DNA of 64,000 nt from Alphaproteobacteria bacterium PA4 (GTDB taxonomy: Bacteria > Pseudomonadota > Alphaproteobacteria > Sphingomonadales > Sphingomonadaceae): positions 1 to 64,000 of the forward strand of contig NKIQ01000018.1 in NCBI GenBank assembly GCA_002256005.1, in the 5' to 3' direction. The notes below the pieces were generated by a model. The model was given only the letters and a program-made list of their open reading frames with translations. It was not told where the DNA came from and did not search any database. Positions 44,416-54,287 of this stretch are shown piece after piece. Each line of letters starts with the position of its first letter. Position 1 is the stretch's first letter. The translations under genes were made by a program, and so were the position numbers.

Positions 44416-45282
44416 ATGATGCAGACAATCGGGGTGATCGGCGCGGGGCTGATGGGCAATGGCATCGCGCATGTGGCGGCGCTGGCCGGCTATGACGTGA
44501 TCCTGTCGGATGTCGAACGGGCGCGTGCCGAAGCGGCCAAGGCGACGATCGCCAAGAACCTTGGCCGGTCCGTGACAAAAGACGTCATCACCCAGGCGGC
44601 CGCCGATGCGGCGCTGGCCCGCATCACGCTGACAACCGACAGTGCCGCCTTTTCCGATGCCGATCTGGTCATCGAGGCGGCGACCGAAAATGAAGCGGTG
44701 AAGGCGCAGATCTTCGCCGGCCTGGCGTTGAAGCCGGACGCGCTGCTCGCCACCAACACCTCGTCGATCTCGATCACCCGGCTTGCCGCCGCCACCGACC
44801 GGCCCGACCGTTTCACCGGCCTGCACTTCTTCAACCCTGTGCCGCTGATGACCCTTGTCGAGATCATCCCCGGCCTTGCGACCTCCGCCGCCACCAAGGC
44901 CGCCATGCACGCCTTTGCCGGCCGCATCGGCAAGACCGCCATCGAAGCCGCCGACAGCCCGGCCTTCATCGTCAATCGCATCCTCTGCCCGATGCTCAAC
45001 GAAGCGATTTTCGCGTTGGGCGACGGTGTCGGCTCGGTCATCGACATCGACACCGGGCTGAAGCTTGGCGCCAACCATCCGATGGGGCCGCTGACGCTCG
45101 CCGATTTCGTCGGACTCGACACGCTGCTCAGCATCATGCGCGTCATGCAGGAGGCGACAGGCGACCCGAAATACCGCCCGGCGCCGCTGCTGGTCAAATA
45201 TGTCGAGGCCGGCTGGTACGGGAAAAAGTCGGGACGCGGTTTCTACGACTATTCAGGGCCGGAGCCGGTACCGACGCGATAG
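44416..45282 (+). CDS. 3-hydroxybutyryl-CoA dehydrogenase
   Basis: The 288-residue NAD-dependent enzyme begins IGVIGAGLMGNGIAHVAALAGYDV (Rossmann GxGxxG) and contains LVIEAATENEAVKAQIF, ANTSSISITRLA, FTGLHFFNPVPLMTLVEII (catalytic histidine) and SPAFIVNRILCPMLNEAI. It oxidises 3-hydroxyacyl-CoA in fatty-acid or PHB-related metabolism. GGAG precedes the ATG pair at 44416/44419. It is not linked to other beta-oxidation genes here. Confidence 0.94.
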   Translation: MMQTIGVIGAGLMGNGIAHVAALAGYDVILSDVERARAEAAKATIAKNLGRSVTKDVITQAAADAALARITLTTDSAAFSDADLVIEAATENEAVKAQIFAGLALKPDALLATNTSSISITRLAAATDRPDRFTGLHFFNPVPLMTLVEIIPGLATSAATKAAMHAFAGRIGKTAIEAADSPAFIVNRILCPMLNEAIFALGDGVGSVIDIDTGLKLGANHPMGPLTLADFVGLDTLLSIMRVMQEATGDPKYRPAPLLVKYVEAGWYGKKSGRGFYDYSGPEPVPTR

Positions 45283-45362
45283 AGTTGAATGCCGCCGACA
45301 CGCTTTGGTATCGACAATATCATCGGACTCGTCAGCGGACGTTCGAAAGGCTGCAAGACTGA

Positions 45363-45719
45363 CTATGGCGTGTCGAGCGCGCAGCCATATTCGGGGTCGA
45401 AGCGCGCGGTGCGGCGGCTGAGCAGCGGCACGGAGGCGGTGATGCTGCGCTTCTCGGGGTCTTCGGTCACCGTGATGGATTCCATACCGGGTTCGAAATC
45501 GGTCTTGCACGAGGCCATGTCGCGATTGCCGACATAGCGGCACGAACAGACGACGTGCGCGGCATAGCCGGTGCCAACGGCGATCTGCTTACCGAAACTG
45601 CTGTATTTGAGGCCGAGGAAGCCGCCGGCGAGCAAGCAGAACAACAGTGGCAGCCAGAACCACCAGCGCTGGAAAATGCCATTGCCAGCGGCGGGTGCCG
45701 TTGCCGTGCTTGCGTTCAT
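45363..45719 (-). CDS. Membrane-anchored cysteine-containing protein of unknown function
   Basis: A 118-residue protein with a membrane helix (about residues 17-39, IFQRWWFWLPLLFCLLAGGF) and a periplasmic part holding cysteines in HVVCSCRYVGNRDMASC and YGCALDTP. The segment VGTGYAAHVVCSCRYVGNRD resembles the region that precedes the catalytic domain in some sphingomonad serine hydrolases. Here it is a separate gene, divergent from a serine hydrolase with 48 bases between. That resemblance is from memory and weak. Confidence 0.68.
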   Translation of the reverse strand: MNASTATAPAAGNGIFQRWWFWLPLLFCLLAGGFLGLKYSSFGKQIAVGTGYAAHVVCSCRYVGNRDMASCKTDFEPGMESITVTEDPEKRSITASVPLLSRRTARFDPEYGCALDTP

Positions 45720-45767
45720 GTGGCGCCCCCTTCTACGTTATGGCCAACAAGGGGAAGACGAAACGCC

Positions 45768-46877
45768 ATGGCGATGTCGCACGCAAGCGGTTTCTGGGCC
45801 GGCCTCGCCATGATGGCGCTGGTCGCGGCACCGGTGCGCGCCATCACGATCGCCGTTCCGCCACCCGGGGTCATCACGCCGGCTGCCAAGGCCGCAGCCG
45901 ATGCGCTGTTCACTGATCCGCGCACGGCCGAAACCCGCGCGGTCGTCGTGCTGCTCGATGGCAAGCCGGTTTATGAACGCTATGCGCCCGGCTATGGTCC
46001 CGGAAACCGCTTCATCTCCTGGTCGATGGCCAAATCTCTGACCTCGACGATCATCGGCGCGCTGGTCGCCGACGGTCGGCTGGAGCTGGACAGCCCCGCG
46101 CCGGTGCCGGCCTGGCGGGTCACACCGGGCGACCCGCGCGCCGCCATCACGCTGCGGCAGCTGCTGCACATGTCATCGGGGCTGAAGCATATCGAGGCGG
46201 AACCGGTCGAGCTGGCCGATACCAACCGCGCGCTGTTTTCGGACAAGAGCGGGGATATCGTCGCCCATGCCGTCGCAGCCCCGCTGGAATCGAAACCCGG
46301 CACCCGCTTTCAGTATTCGACGCTGACGACGCATATCCTCGACGATATCGCCGTGCGCACGCTGGCGCCGGCGGCGAAGACACCCGCACAGCGCCGGGCC
46401 GCCATGCGCCGTTTCCTCCTCGATCGCATTGCCGGCCCGGCCGGCATGGCGTCGCTGCTCTGCGAATATGATCCGGCCGGGACGTTGCTTGGCGGCTCGC
46501 TCTGCCATGCCTCGGCGCGGGACTGGGCGAGCTTTGGCCAGATGTATCTCGATGGCGGCAAGGTGGCGGGACGGCAGGTGGTGGCGGCGGACTGGGTGAA
46601 ATTCGTGCGTACGCCGGCACCGACCAATCCTGGCTATGGCGGGCAATTCTGGCTGAATCGGCCTGGCTATGTCGGCAAAGACACGGCGCTGTTTGCCGAT
46701 CAGGGACCGGTCGATGCCTATGCCGCGGTTGGCCATCTCGGCCAATATGTCATCGTCGTGCCGTCGAAGCGGCTGGTCGTCGTGCGGCTCGGCAAGACTC
46801 AAGACGATGTGCTGAAGCCGGTGAAGGTCGCGCTCGGCCGGCTGGTCAACAGCATTCCCGCGGTGGCCGTGCCATGA
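45768..46877 (+). CDS. Secreted serine hydrolase, beta-lactamase/DD-peptidase (class C) fold
   Basis: The 369-residue protein has a signal peptide (MAMSHASGFWAGLAMMALVAAPVRA) and the penicillin-binding motifs: SMAK (86-89) as SxxK, YST near 181 as the YxN equivalent, and GHLG near 323 in place of KTG. It probably hydrolyses an ester or amide in the periplasm; beta-lactamase activity cannot be inferred. GGGGA lies 12 bases before the chosen ATG, and a second ATG two codons on is also possible. Its stop overlaps the UPF0262 gene. Confidence 0.87.
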   Translation: MAMSHASGFWAGLAMMALVAAPVRAITIAVPPPGVITPAAKAAADALFTDPRTAETRAVVVLLDGKPVYERYAPGYGPGNRFISWSMAKSLTSTIIGALVADGRLELDSPAPVPAWRVTPGDPRAAITLRQLLHMSSGLKHIEAEPVELADTNRALFSDKSGDIVAHAVAAPLESKPGTRFQYSTLTTHILDDIAVRTLAPAAKTPAQRRAAMRRFLLDRIAGPAGMASLLCEYDPAGTLLGGSLCHASARDWASFGQMYLDGGKVAGRQVVAADWVKFVRTPAPTNPGYGGQFWLNRPGYVGKDTALFADQGPVDAYAAVGHLGQYVIVVPSKRLVVVRLGKTQDDVLKPVKVALGRLVNSIPAVAVP

Positions 46878-47359
46878 CCGACAGCTATCGCCTGATCGAC
46901 ATCAAGCTCGACGAGCATACAATTCTGTGGCGCAACGCCGATATCGAGCAGGAGCGCCGCGTCGCCATCTTCGACCTGCTGGAAGGCAATGTCTTCAAGC
47001 CGCTCGAGTCGGTCGCCGCCGGTCATCATGGCCCCTACAAGCTGCTGCTGGCGGTGGAAGAAGGCCGGCTGAACGTCGCTGTCAGCGCCGCCGACGATGC
47101 GCCGCTCGAAAACTTCGTGCTGCCGCTGGCACCGTTCCGCCGCACGGTGCGCGACTATTTCGCCATTTGCGACAGCTACTACCAGGCCATCCGCCAGTCG
47201 ACGCCGCAGCAGATCGAAACCATCGACATGGCCCGCCGCGCCATCCACAACGACGCCGCCGAAGCGCTGAAGGAACGGCTGGAGTCACGAGTCGAGGTCG
47301 ATTTCGACACCGCCCGGCGGCTGTTCACGCTGATTTGCGTGCTCCATATCCGAGGCTGA
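46874..47359 (+). CDS. UPF0262 family protein
   Basis: The 161-residue protein matches UPF0262, an alphaproteobacterial family of unknown function: LIDIKLDEHTILWRNADIEQE, then ERRVAIFDLLEGNVF, PLAPFRRTVRDYFAICDSYY and MARRAIHNDAAEALKERL. ATGA overlap with the serine hydrolase gene. Its last 35 bases overlap the convergent gene at 47325. Confidence 0.88.
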   Translation: MTDSYRLIDIKLDEHTILWRNADIEQERRVAIFDLLEGNVFKPLESVAAGHHGPYKLLLAVEEGRLNVAVSAADDAPLENFVLPLAPFRRTVRDYFAICDSYYQAIRQSTPQQIETIDMARRAIHNDAAEALKERLESRVEVDFDTARRLFTLICVLHIRG

Positions 47360-47735
47360 AGTTCCCGGCCGGGAACAGCCAGTCGACGACATCCTCGGCG
47401 TCCATTTCCGAACCGAGCCGGATGGTGATCTCGCCGGCACCAGGCGCGCCGCGCACCTTCCCCGGAAAGCGCTCCATGGCATCACCGGCAAGACCGGGAT
47501 TTTCGGCCAGTGCCGGGCGACAGAGTGACAGCATCAGCGCATCGCCGGCGAGTTCGACGGTGAGGAATTGCAGGCCGGCATCATTGCGTATCACCAGTTC
47601 GCGTACCTGCTGGCGTGCCTCGCAGCGCAGGCCGGCGCGTTCGCTGGCCAGCAGCAGCACCAGATAGGCCCGACGCAGGCTGCGGCCGGCGCAATGATCG
47701 AGAATGGTCAGATGGGCTTCGGCTTGGCTATACAT
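47325..47735 (-). CDS. Conserved-looking protein of unknown function
   Basis: A 136-residue protein I do not recognise. The ATG at 47735 has GGAG six bases upstream, good evidence of a real gene. It starts MYSQAEAHLTILDHCAGRSLRRAY-like with an amphipathic helix, followed by ERAGLRCEARQQVRELVIRND and a GAGEITIRLGSEMDAEDVVDWLF segment. It is probably cytoplasmic, with no signal peptide. It overlaps the UPF0262 gene tail-to-tail and is divergent from dcd. Confidence 0.65.
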   Translation of the reverse strand: MYSQAEAHLTILDHCAGRSLRRAYLVLLLASERAGLRCEARQQVRELVIRNDAGLQFLTVELAGDALMLSLCRPALAENPGLAGDAMERFPGKVRGAPGAGEITIRLGSEMDAEDVVDWLFPAGNFSLGYGARKSA

Positions 47736-47818
47736 AAGCGACTCCACAACGCGTCTGTGCTTATCGCACGGAGCAGCGCTGCGGATTGATAAATAATTCA
47801 TTAAACAAAGGCCATCCC

Positions 47819-48373
47819 ATGTCCGTCCAATCCGATCGCTGGATCCGCGAGCAGGCGCTCGCCAGCGGCATGATCGAACCCTTCATGGATCGCCAGCACC
47901 GCGAAGGCGTGATCAGCTATGGCCTGTCGAGCTATGGCTATGACGCACGGGTATCGGATGAATTCAAGGTGTTCACCAACGTCGATTCGGTGACGGTGGA
48001 CCCGAAGGATTTCCACCCGGCCAGCTTTGTCGACAGGAAGACCGACTGCTGCATCATCCCGCCCAACAGCTTCGCGCTGGCGCGTACCGTCGAATACTTC
48101 CGCATCCCCAAGGATGTGCTGGTCATCTGCCTGGGCAAATCGACCTATGCGCGCTGCGGCATCATCGTCAACGTGACGCCACTGGAGCCGGGCTGGGAAG
48201 GCCATGTCACGCTGGAATTTTCCAACACCACGCCATTGCCGGCCAAGATCTACGCCCATGAAGGCGCCTGCCAGTTCCTGTTCCTGAAGGGCAACGAGCC
48301 CTGCGAGGTCACCTATGCCGACCGCGCCGGCAAATATATGGGGCAGAGGGGCGTGACGCTGCCGCGACTGTGA
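47819..48373 (+). CDS. dcd: dCTP deaminase
   Basis: Dcd converts dCTP to dUTP. The 184-residue protein has [40 protein letters not shown] and the catalytic glutamate in GHVTLEFSN (E133), with the C-terminal [18 protein letters not shown] lies before this ATG; the frame opens 11 codons upstream in an AT-rich promoter-like stretch. GTGA overlap with rarD. Confidence 0.96.
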   Translation: MSVQSDRWIREQALASGMIEPFMDRQHREGVISYGLSSYGYDARVSDEFKVFTNVDSVTVDPKDFHPASFVDRKTDCCIIPPNSFALARTVEYFRIPKDVLVICLGKSTYARCGIIVNVTPLEPGWEGHVTLEFSNTTPLPAKIYAHEGACQFLFLKGNEPCEVTYADRAGKYMGQRGVTLPRL

Positions 48374-49239
48374 CGCCCGAAACCCGCACCGGCCTGATCG
48401 CCGGGCTGGGCGCCTATCTGATGTGGGGCCTGTTGCCGCTCTATCTGAAGCTGCTTAGCGGCATTCCGGCCGCCGACGTGCTCGCCAATCGCATTCTCTG
48501 GTCGCTGCTGCTGATCGGCGCGATCATGCTGGCAACCGGCGGGCTGCCCCGCCTGCGGGCTGTCATGGCCACGCCGCGTCTGCTGCTGTTGCTGCTGGCC
48601 AGCGCGATGCTGATCGCCATCAACTGGCTGATCTATACCTGGGCGATCCTCAACGGCCATGTCCTTGACACCAGCCTAGGCTATTTCATCAATCCGCTGA
48701 TCAGCATCGTCTTCGGCGTCGTGCTGCTCGGCGAACGGCTGGCACCGGTGCAATGGCTGGCGGTGGCGCTGGCCGGCCTCGGCGTCGCCATCATCGCCAT
48801 TGCCAATGGCGCGCTGCCGCTGATCAGCCTGGGGGTGGCGCTGTCGTTCGCGCTTTATGGCCTGGTACGCAAATATGCCGCCGTCGATGCCGTCACCGGC
48901 CTGCTGGTGGAGACGGTCATCCTCGCGCCCATCGCGCTCGCCTGGCTGCTGACCCGGCCGGAGGGCCTGCTCGGCCGCCCGCTGGCGACCGAGGCGCTGC
49001 TGATTGCCGGCGGGGCGCTGACAGCGGTGCCGCTGCTGCTGTTCGGCGTCGCCACCCGCTGGCTGAAACTGTCGACCATCGGCCTGATGCAGTACATCGC
49101 GCCGACCATGGTGTTCCTGCTGGCGGTGTTCCTGTTCGGGGAGGTGCTGACAACGGCGCGGCTGCTCGCCTTCGGCTGCATCTGGACCGGGCTGGCCCTC
49201 TATACCCGATCGGTGCTGCAGGCCGGTCGCCGCGCCTGA
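48370..49239 (+). CDS. rarD: EamA-family transporter RarD
   Basis: The 289-residue membrane protein has about ten hydrophobic helices and the RarD N-terminus [22 protein letters not shown] with [27 protein letters not shown], typical of RarD in the drug/metabolite transporter superfamily. The substrate is not established. The GTG start overlaps the dcd stop. murA follows after 41 bases. Confidence 0.9.
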   Translation: MTPETRTGLIAGLGAYLMWGLLPLYLKLLSGIPAADVLANRILWSLLLIGAIMLATGGLPRLRAVMATPRLLLLLLASAMLIAINWLIYTWAILNGHVLDTSLGYFINPLISIVFGVVLLGERLAPVQWLAVALAGLGVAIIAIANGALPLISLGVALSFALYGLVRKYAAVDAVTGLLVETVILAPIALAWLLTRPEGLLGRPLATEALLIAGGALTAVPLLLFGVATRWLKLSTIGLMQYIAPTMVFLLAVFLFGEVLTTARLLAFGCIWTGLALYTRSVLQAGRRA

Positions 49240-49280
49240 ATGGCGCTGGCAAGGATGGTTGCGGCGCGCTAACACAGGCC

Positions 49281-50561
<1,281 letters not shown>

Positions 50562-50569
50562 GCGACGCC

Positions 50570-50974
50570 ATGCGCGACGAGCGCCTCACCCTCCTCGGCC
50601 AGTCGCCCGGCGATCTGCCGGCGATCTCCGCTCTGCTGCAGGATGCCACACTGCGCGCGCCCGATCTGGGTTTCGACCGCCGCGCCCGCCGCCTGGCGCT
50701 GATCGTCAATCGCTATCGCTGGGAAGCCGGCGGCGGCAGCCGGGTGCGCTGCGCGCTGCGCCTGGAAACCGTGCTCGCCGTGCAGCGCCTGGCCTGGCCC
50801 CGCGACCCCGAAGCAGTGCTGAACCTGCTGGCATTGACGCAAGAGGGTGACCAGATACGCCTTGATTTCGCTGGCGGTGCGGCCCTGCGAGCGCAGGTCG
50901 AAGTCGTCGAGGTGGTGCTGGAGGATCTGGCGGCGCCCTGGGCGACAGCGCGGCGGCCGACGCACGAGGCTTGA
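50570..50974 (+). CDS. DUF2948 family protein
   Basis: A 134-residue alphaproteobacterial protein of unknown function: LTLLGQSPGDLPAISALLQDATLRA, FDRRARRLALIVNRYRWE and VEVVEVVLEDLAAPWAT are the family landmarks. It commonly follows murA, as here. The ATG at 50570 is chosen; a TTG overlapping the murA stop (50558) would add four residues. No clear ribosome site, so translational coupling to murA is likely. Confidence 0.82.
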   Translation: MRDERLTLLGQSPGDLPAISALLQDATLRAPDLGFDRRARRLALIVNRYRWEAGGGSRVRCALRLETVLAVQRLAWPRDPEAVLNLLALTQEGDQIRLDFAGGAALRAQVEVVEVVLEDLAAPWATARRPTHEA

Positions 50975-51006
50975 ACGGGGCTTCGCCTGGCAGCCGTACT
51001 TCGGCC

Positions 51007-51981
51007 CTATAGCCAGCCCCGCCAGCGGAAGAACAGATAGGGCAGGATCGCCGAGGCGATCATCAGGCCAAGCGCCCAGGGATAGCCGAAGTGCCAGTGC
51101 AGTTCGGGCAGCAGGTCGAAATTCATGCCATAGATGCCGGCGATCAGCGTCGGCGGCATGAAGATGATGGCGCTGACCGAAAAGATCTTCAGCACGGCAT
51201 TCTGTTCGATGGAGATGAGGCCGAGCGCGGCATCGAGCAGGAAATTGATGTTGGTGCCCATATAGGTGGCATGGTCGCTGAGCGAGGCGAGGTCGCGGGT
51301 CAGCGATTTGATGTGCGCGCCGATATTGGCGGATTTCGGCGCGGCGAAGGCGAGGAAGCCCAGCGCCCGCGACAGGCTGAGCGCCGATTCCCGCGCCTTT
51401 GACAGGGCATCCTGTGCCGAACCCAGCCGCACCAGCAGCGATTGCAGCGCCAGGTTGGAAATGCGCTGCTGGTTGTTGGTGCGCACCCGGCGAAACGCCT
51501 GGCGCGAGATGGTGTCGACATCCTTGCCGATATGCTCGATGCCGTCGGCCAGCCGGTCGACCACCGCATCGAGCAGGCTGACCAGCGCCATCGCCGGCGA
51601 TTCGCACAGGCTGGACTGCCGCTCGACATGGCCGGCGAAGCGATCGAACGACATCACATCGGTGTAGCGCACGGTGATCAGATGGCGGCTTGTAAGGATG
51701 AAGCTGACCGAATGGGTTTCGGCATTCTCGCGCATGATGCCGGTGGCGACGGTTGCGGTCAGGTAGATCGCGTCATTTTCCTCGTACAGCCGGCTCGACG
51801 TCTCGATCTCGTCCATGTCTTCAAGGCTGGGGACACTGACGCCGGCCAGTCGTTCGATGAACAATTCCTCCTCGCGCGTCGGGCTAATCATGTCGATCCA
51901 CACCGCACCGGCGGGCAAGGCGGTGCCGGCGCTGATCTCGGTCTGCACCATGTCGCTTCCGGGGGTGAACACACGCAGCAT
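51007..51981 (-). CDS. CorA-like divalent cation transporter
   Basis: A 324-residue CorA-family protein: a cytoplasmic funnel domain (AVWIDMISPTREEELFIERL), a long helix region (LLDAVVDRLADGIEHIGKDVD), then two C-terminal membrane helices with the signature YGMNF (284-288) and a following acidic loop. It transports magnesium, cobalt or nickel; the exact ion is not predictable. The ATG at 51981 has GGAG six bases upstream; the longer frame adds five residues. Confidence 0.92.
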   Translation of the reverse strand: MLRVFTPGSDMVQTEISAGTALPAGAVWIDMISPTREEELFIERLAGVSVPSLEDMDEIETSSRLYEENDAIYLTATVATGIMRENAETHSVSFILTSRHLITVRYTDVMSFDRFAGHVERQSSLCESPAMALVSLLDAVVDRLADGIEHIGKDVDTISRQAFRRVRTNNQQRISNLALQSLLVRLGSAQDALSKARESALSLSRALGFLAFAAPKSANIGAHIKSLTRDLASLSDHATYMGTNINFLLDAALGLISIEQNAVLKIFSVSAIIFMPPTLIAGIYGMNFDLLPELHWHFGYPWALGLMIASAILPYLFFRWRGWL

Positions 51982-52171
51982 CGGGCACTCCAGCAAGGCC
52001 TGTCTTCCGATGCCATAGCGACAGGTCGGCCGAAAGCGAAAGCCGGCAGCGGCAATGTGTCAAAGCTTGCGCATATTTATTTGCAGATGCGGTTACGAAA
52101 GGGCGGGAGGCTTGTAACCTCGCGCCGGACGTTCCCGTATAGGCAGGCAGGAACAGCAGGGGACAGGCGCG

Positions 52172-53041
52172 ATGGCGACTATGGACGCAACAGCAGAAAC
52201 GGCGCCGCCGCCGGCAAAACCCTATCTGTTTCACCGTCATGCGCTGGCGGTGCGGGTGACGCACTGGGTCAACGCGCTGGCCATTTTCCTGCTGATCATG
52301 ACCGGGCTCAACATCTTCAACGCCCATCCCATGCTCTATTGGGGGGAATATGGCGCCAATCCCGATGTGGCGCGGCAATGGCTGCAGATCGGTGCCGATA
52401 CCAATGCCGCCGGCCAGGATTTCGGTTTCCTGCGCATCGGTTCGCTGACCGTGGAGACCACCGGTGTGCTCGGCCTGTCCACCGGCAGCAATGGCGCGCC
52501 ATCGTACATCGGCTATCCATCCTGGGCGACCTTCCCCAGCTATCGCGACCTGGCGACGGCGCGGACCTTCCACTTCTTCTTCGCCTGGGTGCTGATCATC
52601 AATGGCTGGCTCTACCTCGCCTTCAGCCTGGCCAGCGGCCATCTGAAGAAGGATCTGCTACCGAAGCTGAAGGAACTCAGTATCGGCAATATCGTCCATG
52701 ACATCGTCCAGCACGCCAGGCTGAAATTTCCCAAGGGGGAAGAGGCCAAGCGGTATCATATCCTCCAGAAGCTGGCCTATGGCGGCGTCGTGCTGGTGCT
52801 CATCCCCGGCGTCATCCTCACCGGCCTCACCATGTCGCCGGGCACCAACGCCGCCTGGCCCTGGCTGGTCGAATTGTTCGGCGGCCGCCCCTCGGCACGC
52901 TCGCTCCACTTCGTGTTCGCCAACCTCATCATCCTATTCATCATCGTCCATCTGCTGATGGTGGTGCTCGCCGGCCCGATCAACGAAATCCGTTCGATGA
53001 TCACCGGCAAGTTCCGCGTCGACCCGGAGACTGCCGCATGA
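52172..53041 (+). CDS. Cytochrome b561-type membrane protein (b/b6 domain)
   Basis: A 289-residue protein with four membrane helices and heme-ligand candidates in FHRHALAVRVTHWVNALA, ARTFHFFFAW, KRYHILQKLAYG and RSLHFVFANLIILFIIVHLL. This matches the Ni,Fe-hydrogenase/formate dehydrogenase type b-cytochromes (PF01292). It overlaps the molybdopterin gene by 4 bases and would pass electrons between that enzyme and the quinone pool. It also has a ~60-residue periplasmic insertion after the first helix. Confidence 0.88.
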   Translation: MATMDATAETAPPPAKPYLFHRHALAVRVTHWVNALAIFLLIMTGLNIFNAHPMLYWGEYGANPDVARQWLQIGADTNAAGQDFGFLRIGSLTVETTGVLGLSTGSNGAPSYIGYPSWATFPSYRDLATARTFHFFFAWVLIINGWLYLAFSLASGHLKKDLLPKLKELSIGNIVHDIVQHARLKFPKGEEAKRYHILQKLAYGGVVLVLIPGVILTGLTMSPGTNAAWPWLVELFGGRPSARSLHFVFANLIILFIIVHLLMVVLAGPINEIRSMITGKFRVDPETAA

Positions 53042-53835
53042 GCGCGCTGCTGAAACCCCTCTCCCGCCGCGGCCTCATCGGCTTCGGCGCCACCGCCGGC
53101 GCAGGCCTGCTGCTGTCAGGCTGCGACGGCCTCGCCAGCAACGACAAGCTCTCGAAGATCGTCAAATCCGGCGAGGCGGCGACCCAGCGCTGGCAGCGGC
53201 TGATCGGCCGCGATGGCCTGGCCAAGGAGTTCGACGTCAGCCAATTATCACCGGATTTCAAGGTCAACGGCACGCATGAGCCGGTGGAAGCCGAGTATCA
53301 GGCGCACAAGGCGGAGAATTTCGCCAATTGGAAGCTGGCGATCACCGGCCTCGTCAACAATCCGATGACATTGAGCCTCGATCAGATCCGCCGCATGCCG
53401 GCGCGCACCCAGATCACCCGCCATGACTGCGTGGAGGGCTGGAGCGCCATCGGTCAATGGACCGGCCCGCAGCTCGGCCTGTTGCTGAAGGCCGCCAACA
53501 TGAAGACCAACGCCCGCTATGTGGTGTTCAAATGCGCCGACAATTACGGCGGCGAAGCCTCCAAGGGCGGCGCGCAATCGACCTCGCTTTACTATGAAAG
53601 CATTGACCTGGTCGATGCCTTCCACCCCCAGACCATCCTCGCCCACAGCATGAACGGCGGCCCGCTCAGCGTCGGCCATGGCGCCCCGGTGCGGCTGCGC
53701 GTCGAACGCCAATTGGGCTACAAACAGGCCAAATATGTCATGGGCCTGGATGTGGTGTCGTCGCTCGACGGCTATGGCAGCGGCAAGGGCGGCTATTGGG
53801 AAGACCGCGGGTATGAATGGTATGCGGGGATTTAG
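53038..53835 (+). CDS. Molybdopterin-dependent oxidoreductase (sulfite oxidase/YedY fold), probable Tat lipoprotein
   Basis: The 265-residue protein has a twin-arginine motif (LSRRGLIGFG, RR at 10-11) running into a lipobox LLLSGC (C29), then a sulfite-oxidase-type Mo domain. The molybdenum-binding cysteine is C131 in RHDCVEGWSAIGQWTG, and YYESIDLVDAFHPQTILAHSMNG follows. It should be exported folded, anchored in a membrane by lipid, and work with the upstream cytochrome b. The substrate is unknown: sulfite, methionine sulfoxide and others are possible. Confidence 0.88.
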   Translation: MSALLKPLSRRGLIGFGATAGAGLLLSGCDGLASNDKLSKIVKSGEAATQRWQRLIGRDGLAKEFDVSQLSPDFKVNGTHEPVEAEYQAHKAENFANWKLAITGLVNNPMTLSLDQIRRMPARTQITRHDCVEGWSAIGQWTGPQLGLLLKAANMKTNARYVVFKCADNYGGEASKGGAQSTSLYYESIDLVDAFHPQTILAHSMNGGPLSVGHGAPVRLRVERQLGYKQAKYVMGLDVVSSLDGYGSGKGGYWEDRGYEWYAGI

Positions 53836-53879
53836 GGGGCTGTAGGCGGAGGGGCAGGTCGCGCCCCACTTTCGGACAT

Positions 53880-54209
53880 TCAGGCAACGGAATCGAGCAC
53901 CTTAATGATCGTGCCCACCGCCACCAATTTACCGCCCTCCTGGATGCGCCACTGCCGACCGACGTTGAGTTCGGGCTTCACAGCCGGATAAATCCAAAGG
54001 GTCATTTGAGTTTGGATGGTCTCGCCGGGCGCGACTTGCTGGCCCTCCGGTAATTCGATGAAGCCCATGCACATCTCCCGATCATCCGGGCCGAAAAAGT
54101 TGTGGTTGGGCCTATAGCTAGTACCGCCGAATAGCGGCGAACTCCGACCGCCCCCTTCCGCCGAGAGAAATCGGATGCTTGCTTCCACTCGGACCTGATC
54201 ATCTGTCAT
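53880..54209 (-). CDS. Stand-alone EF-Tu domain III-like protein
   Basis: A 109-residue protein that follows the C-terminal beta-barrel of elongation factor Tu: VEASIRFLSAEGGGRSSPLF, YRPNHNFF, a GFIELPEGQQVAPGETIQ loop, and WRIQEGGKLVAVGTIIKVL match the [34 protein letters not shown] and IREGGRTVGAGVV segments of EF-Tu. No GTPase domain is present. Base composition looks more AT-rich than neighbours. The ATG at 54209 has no ribosome site. Function unknown. Confidence 0.72.
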   Translation of the reverse strand: MTDDQVRVEASIRFLSAEGGGRSSPLFGGTSYRPNHNFFGPDDREMCMGFIELPEGQQVAPGETIQTQMTLWIYPAVKPELNVGRQWRIQEGGKLVAVGTIIKVLDSVA

Positions 54210-54287
54210 TCGAGAATTTTGGCCGGGGATTGCGCCGCACGCAAGGTCCGCTTCCCACCAAAAGCCGTCATCCACTTGGCCCAGCCC

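Noticed and set aside
45289-45537. Plus-strand 82-codon frame after the dehydrogenase gene
   Set aside because: Opposite the membrane-anchored cysteine protein gene, which has a better N-terminus; no ribosome site or motif.
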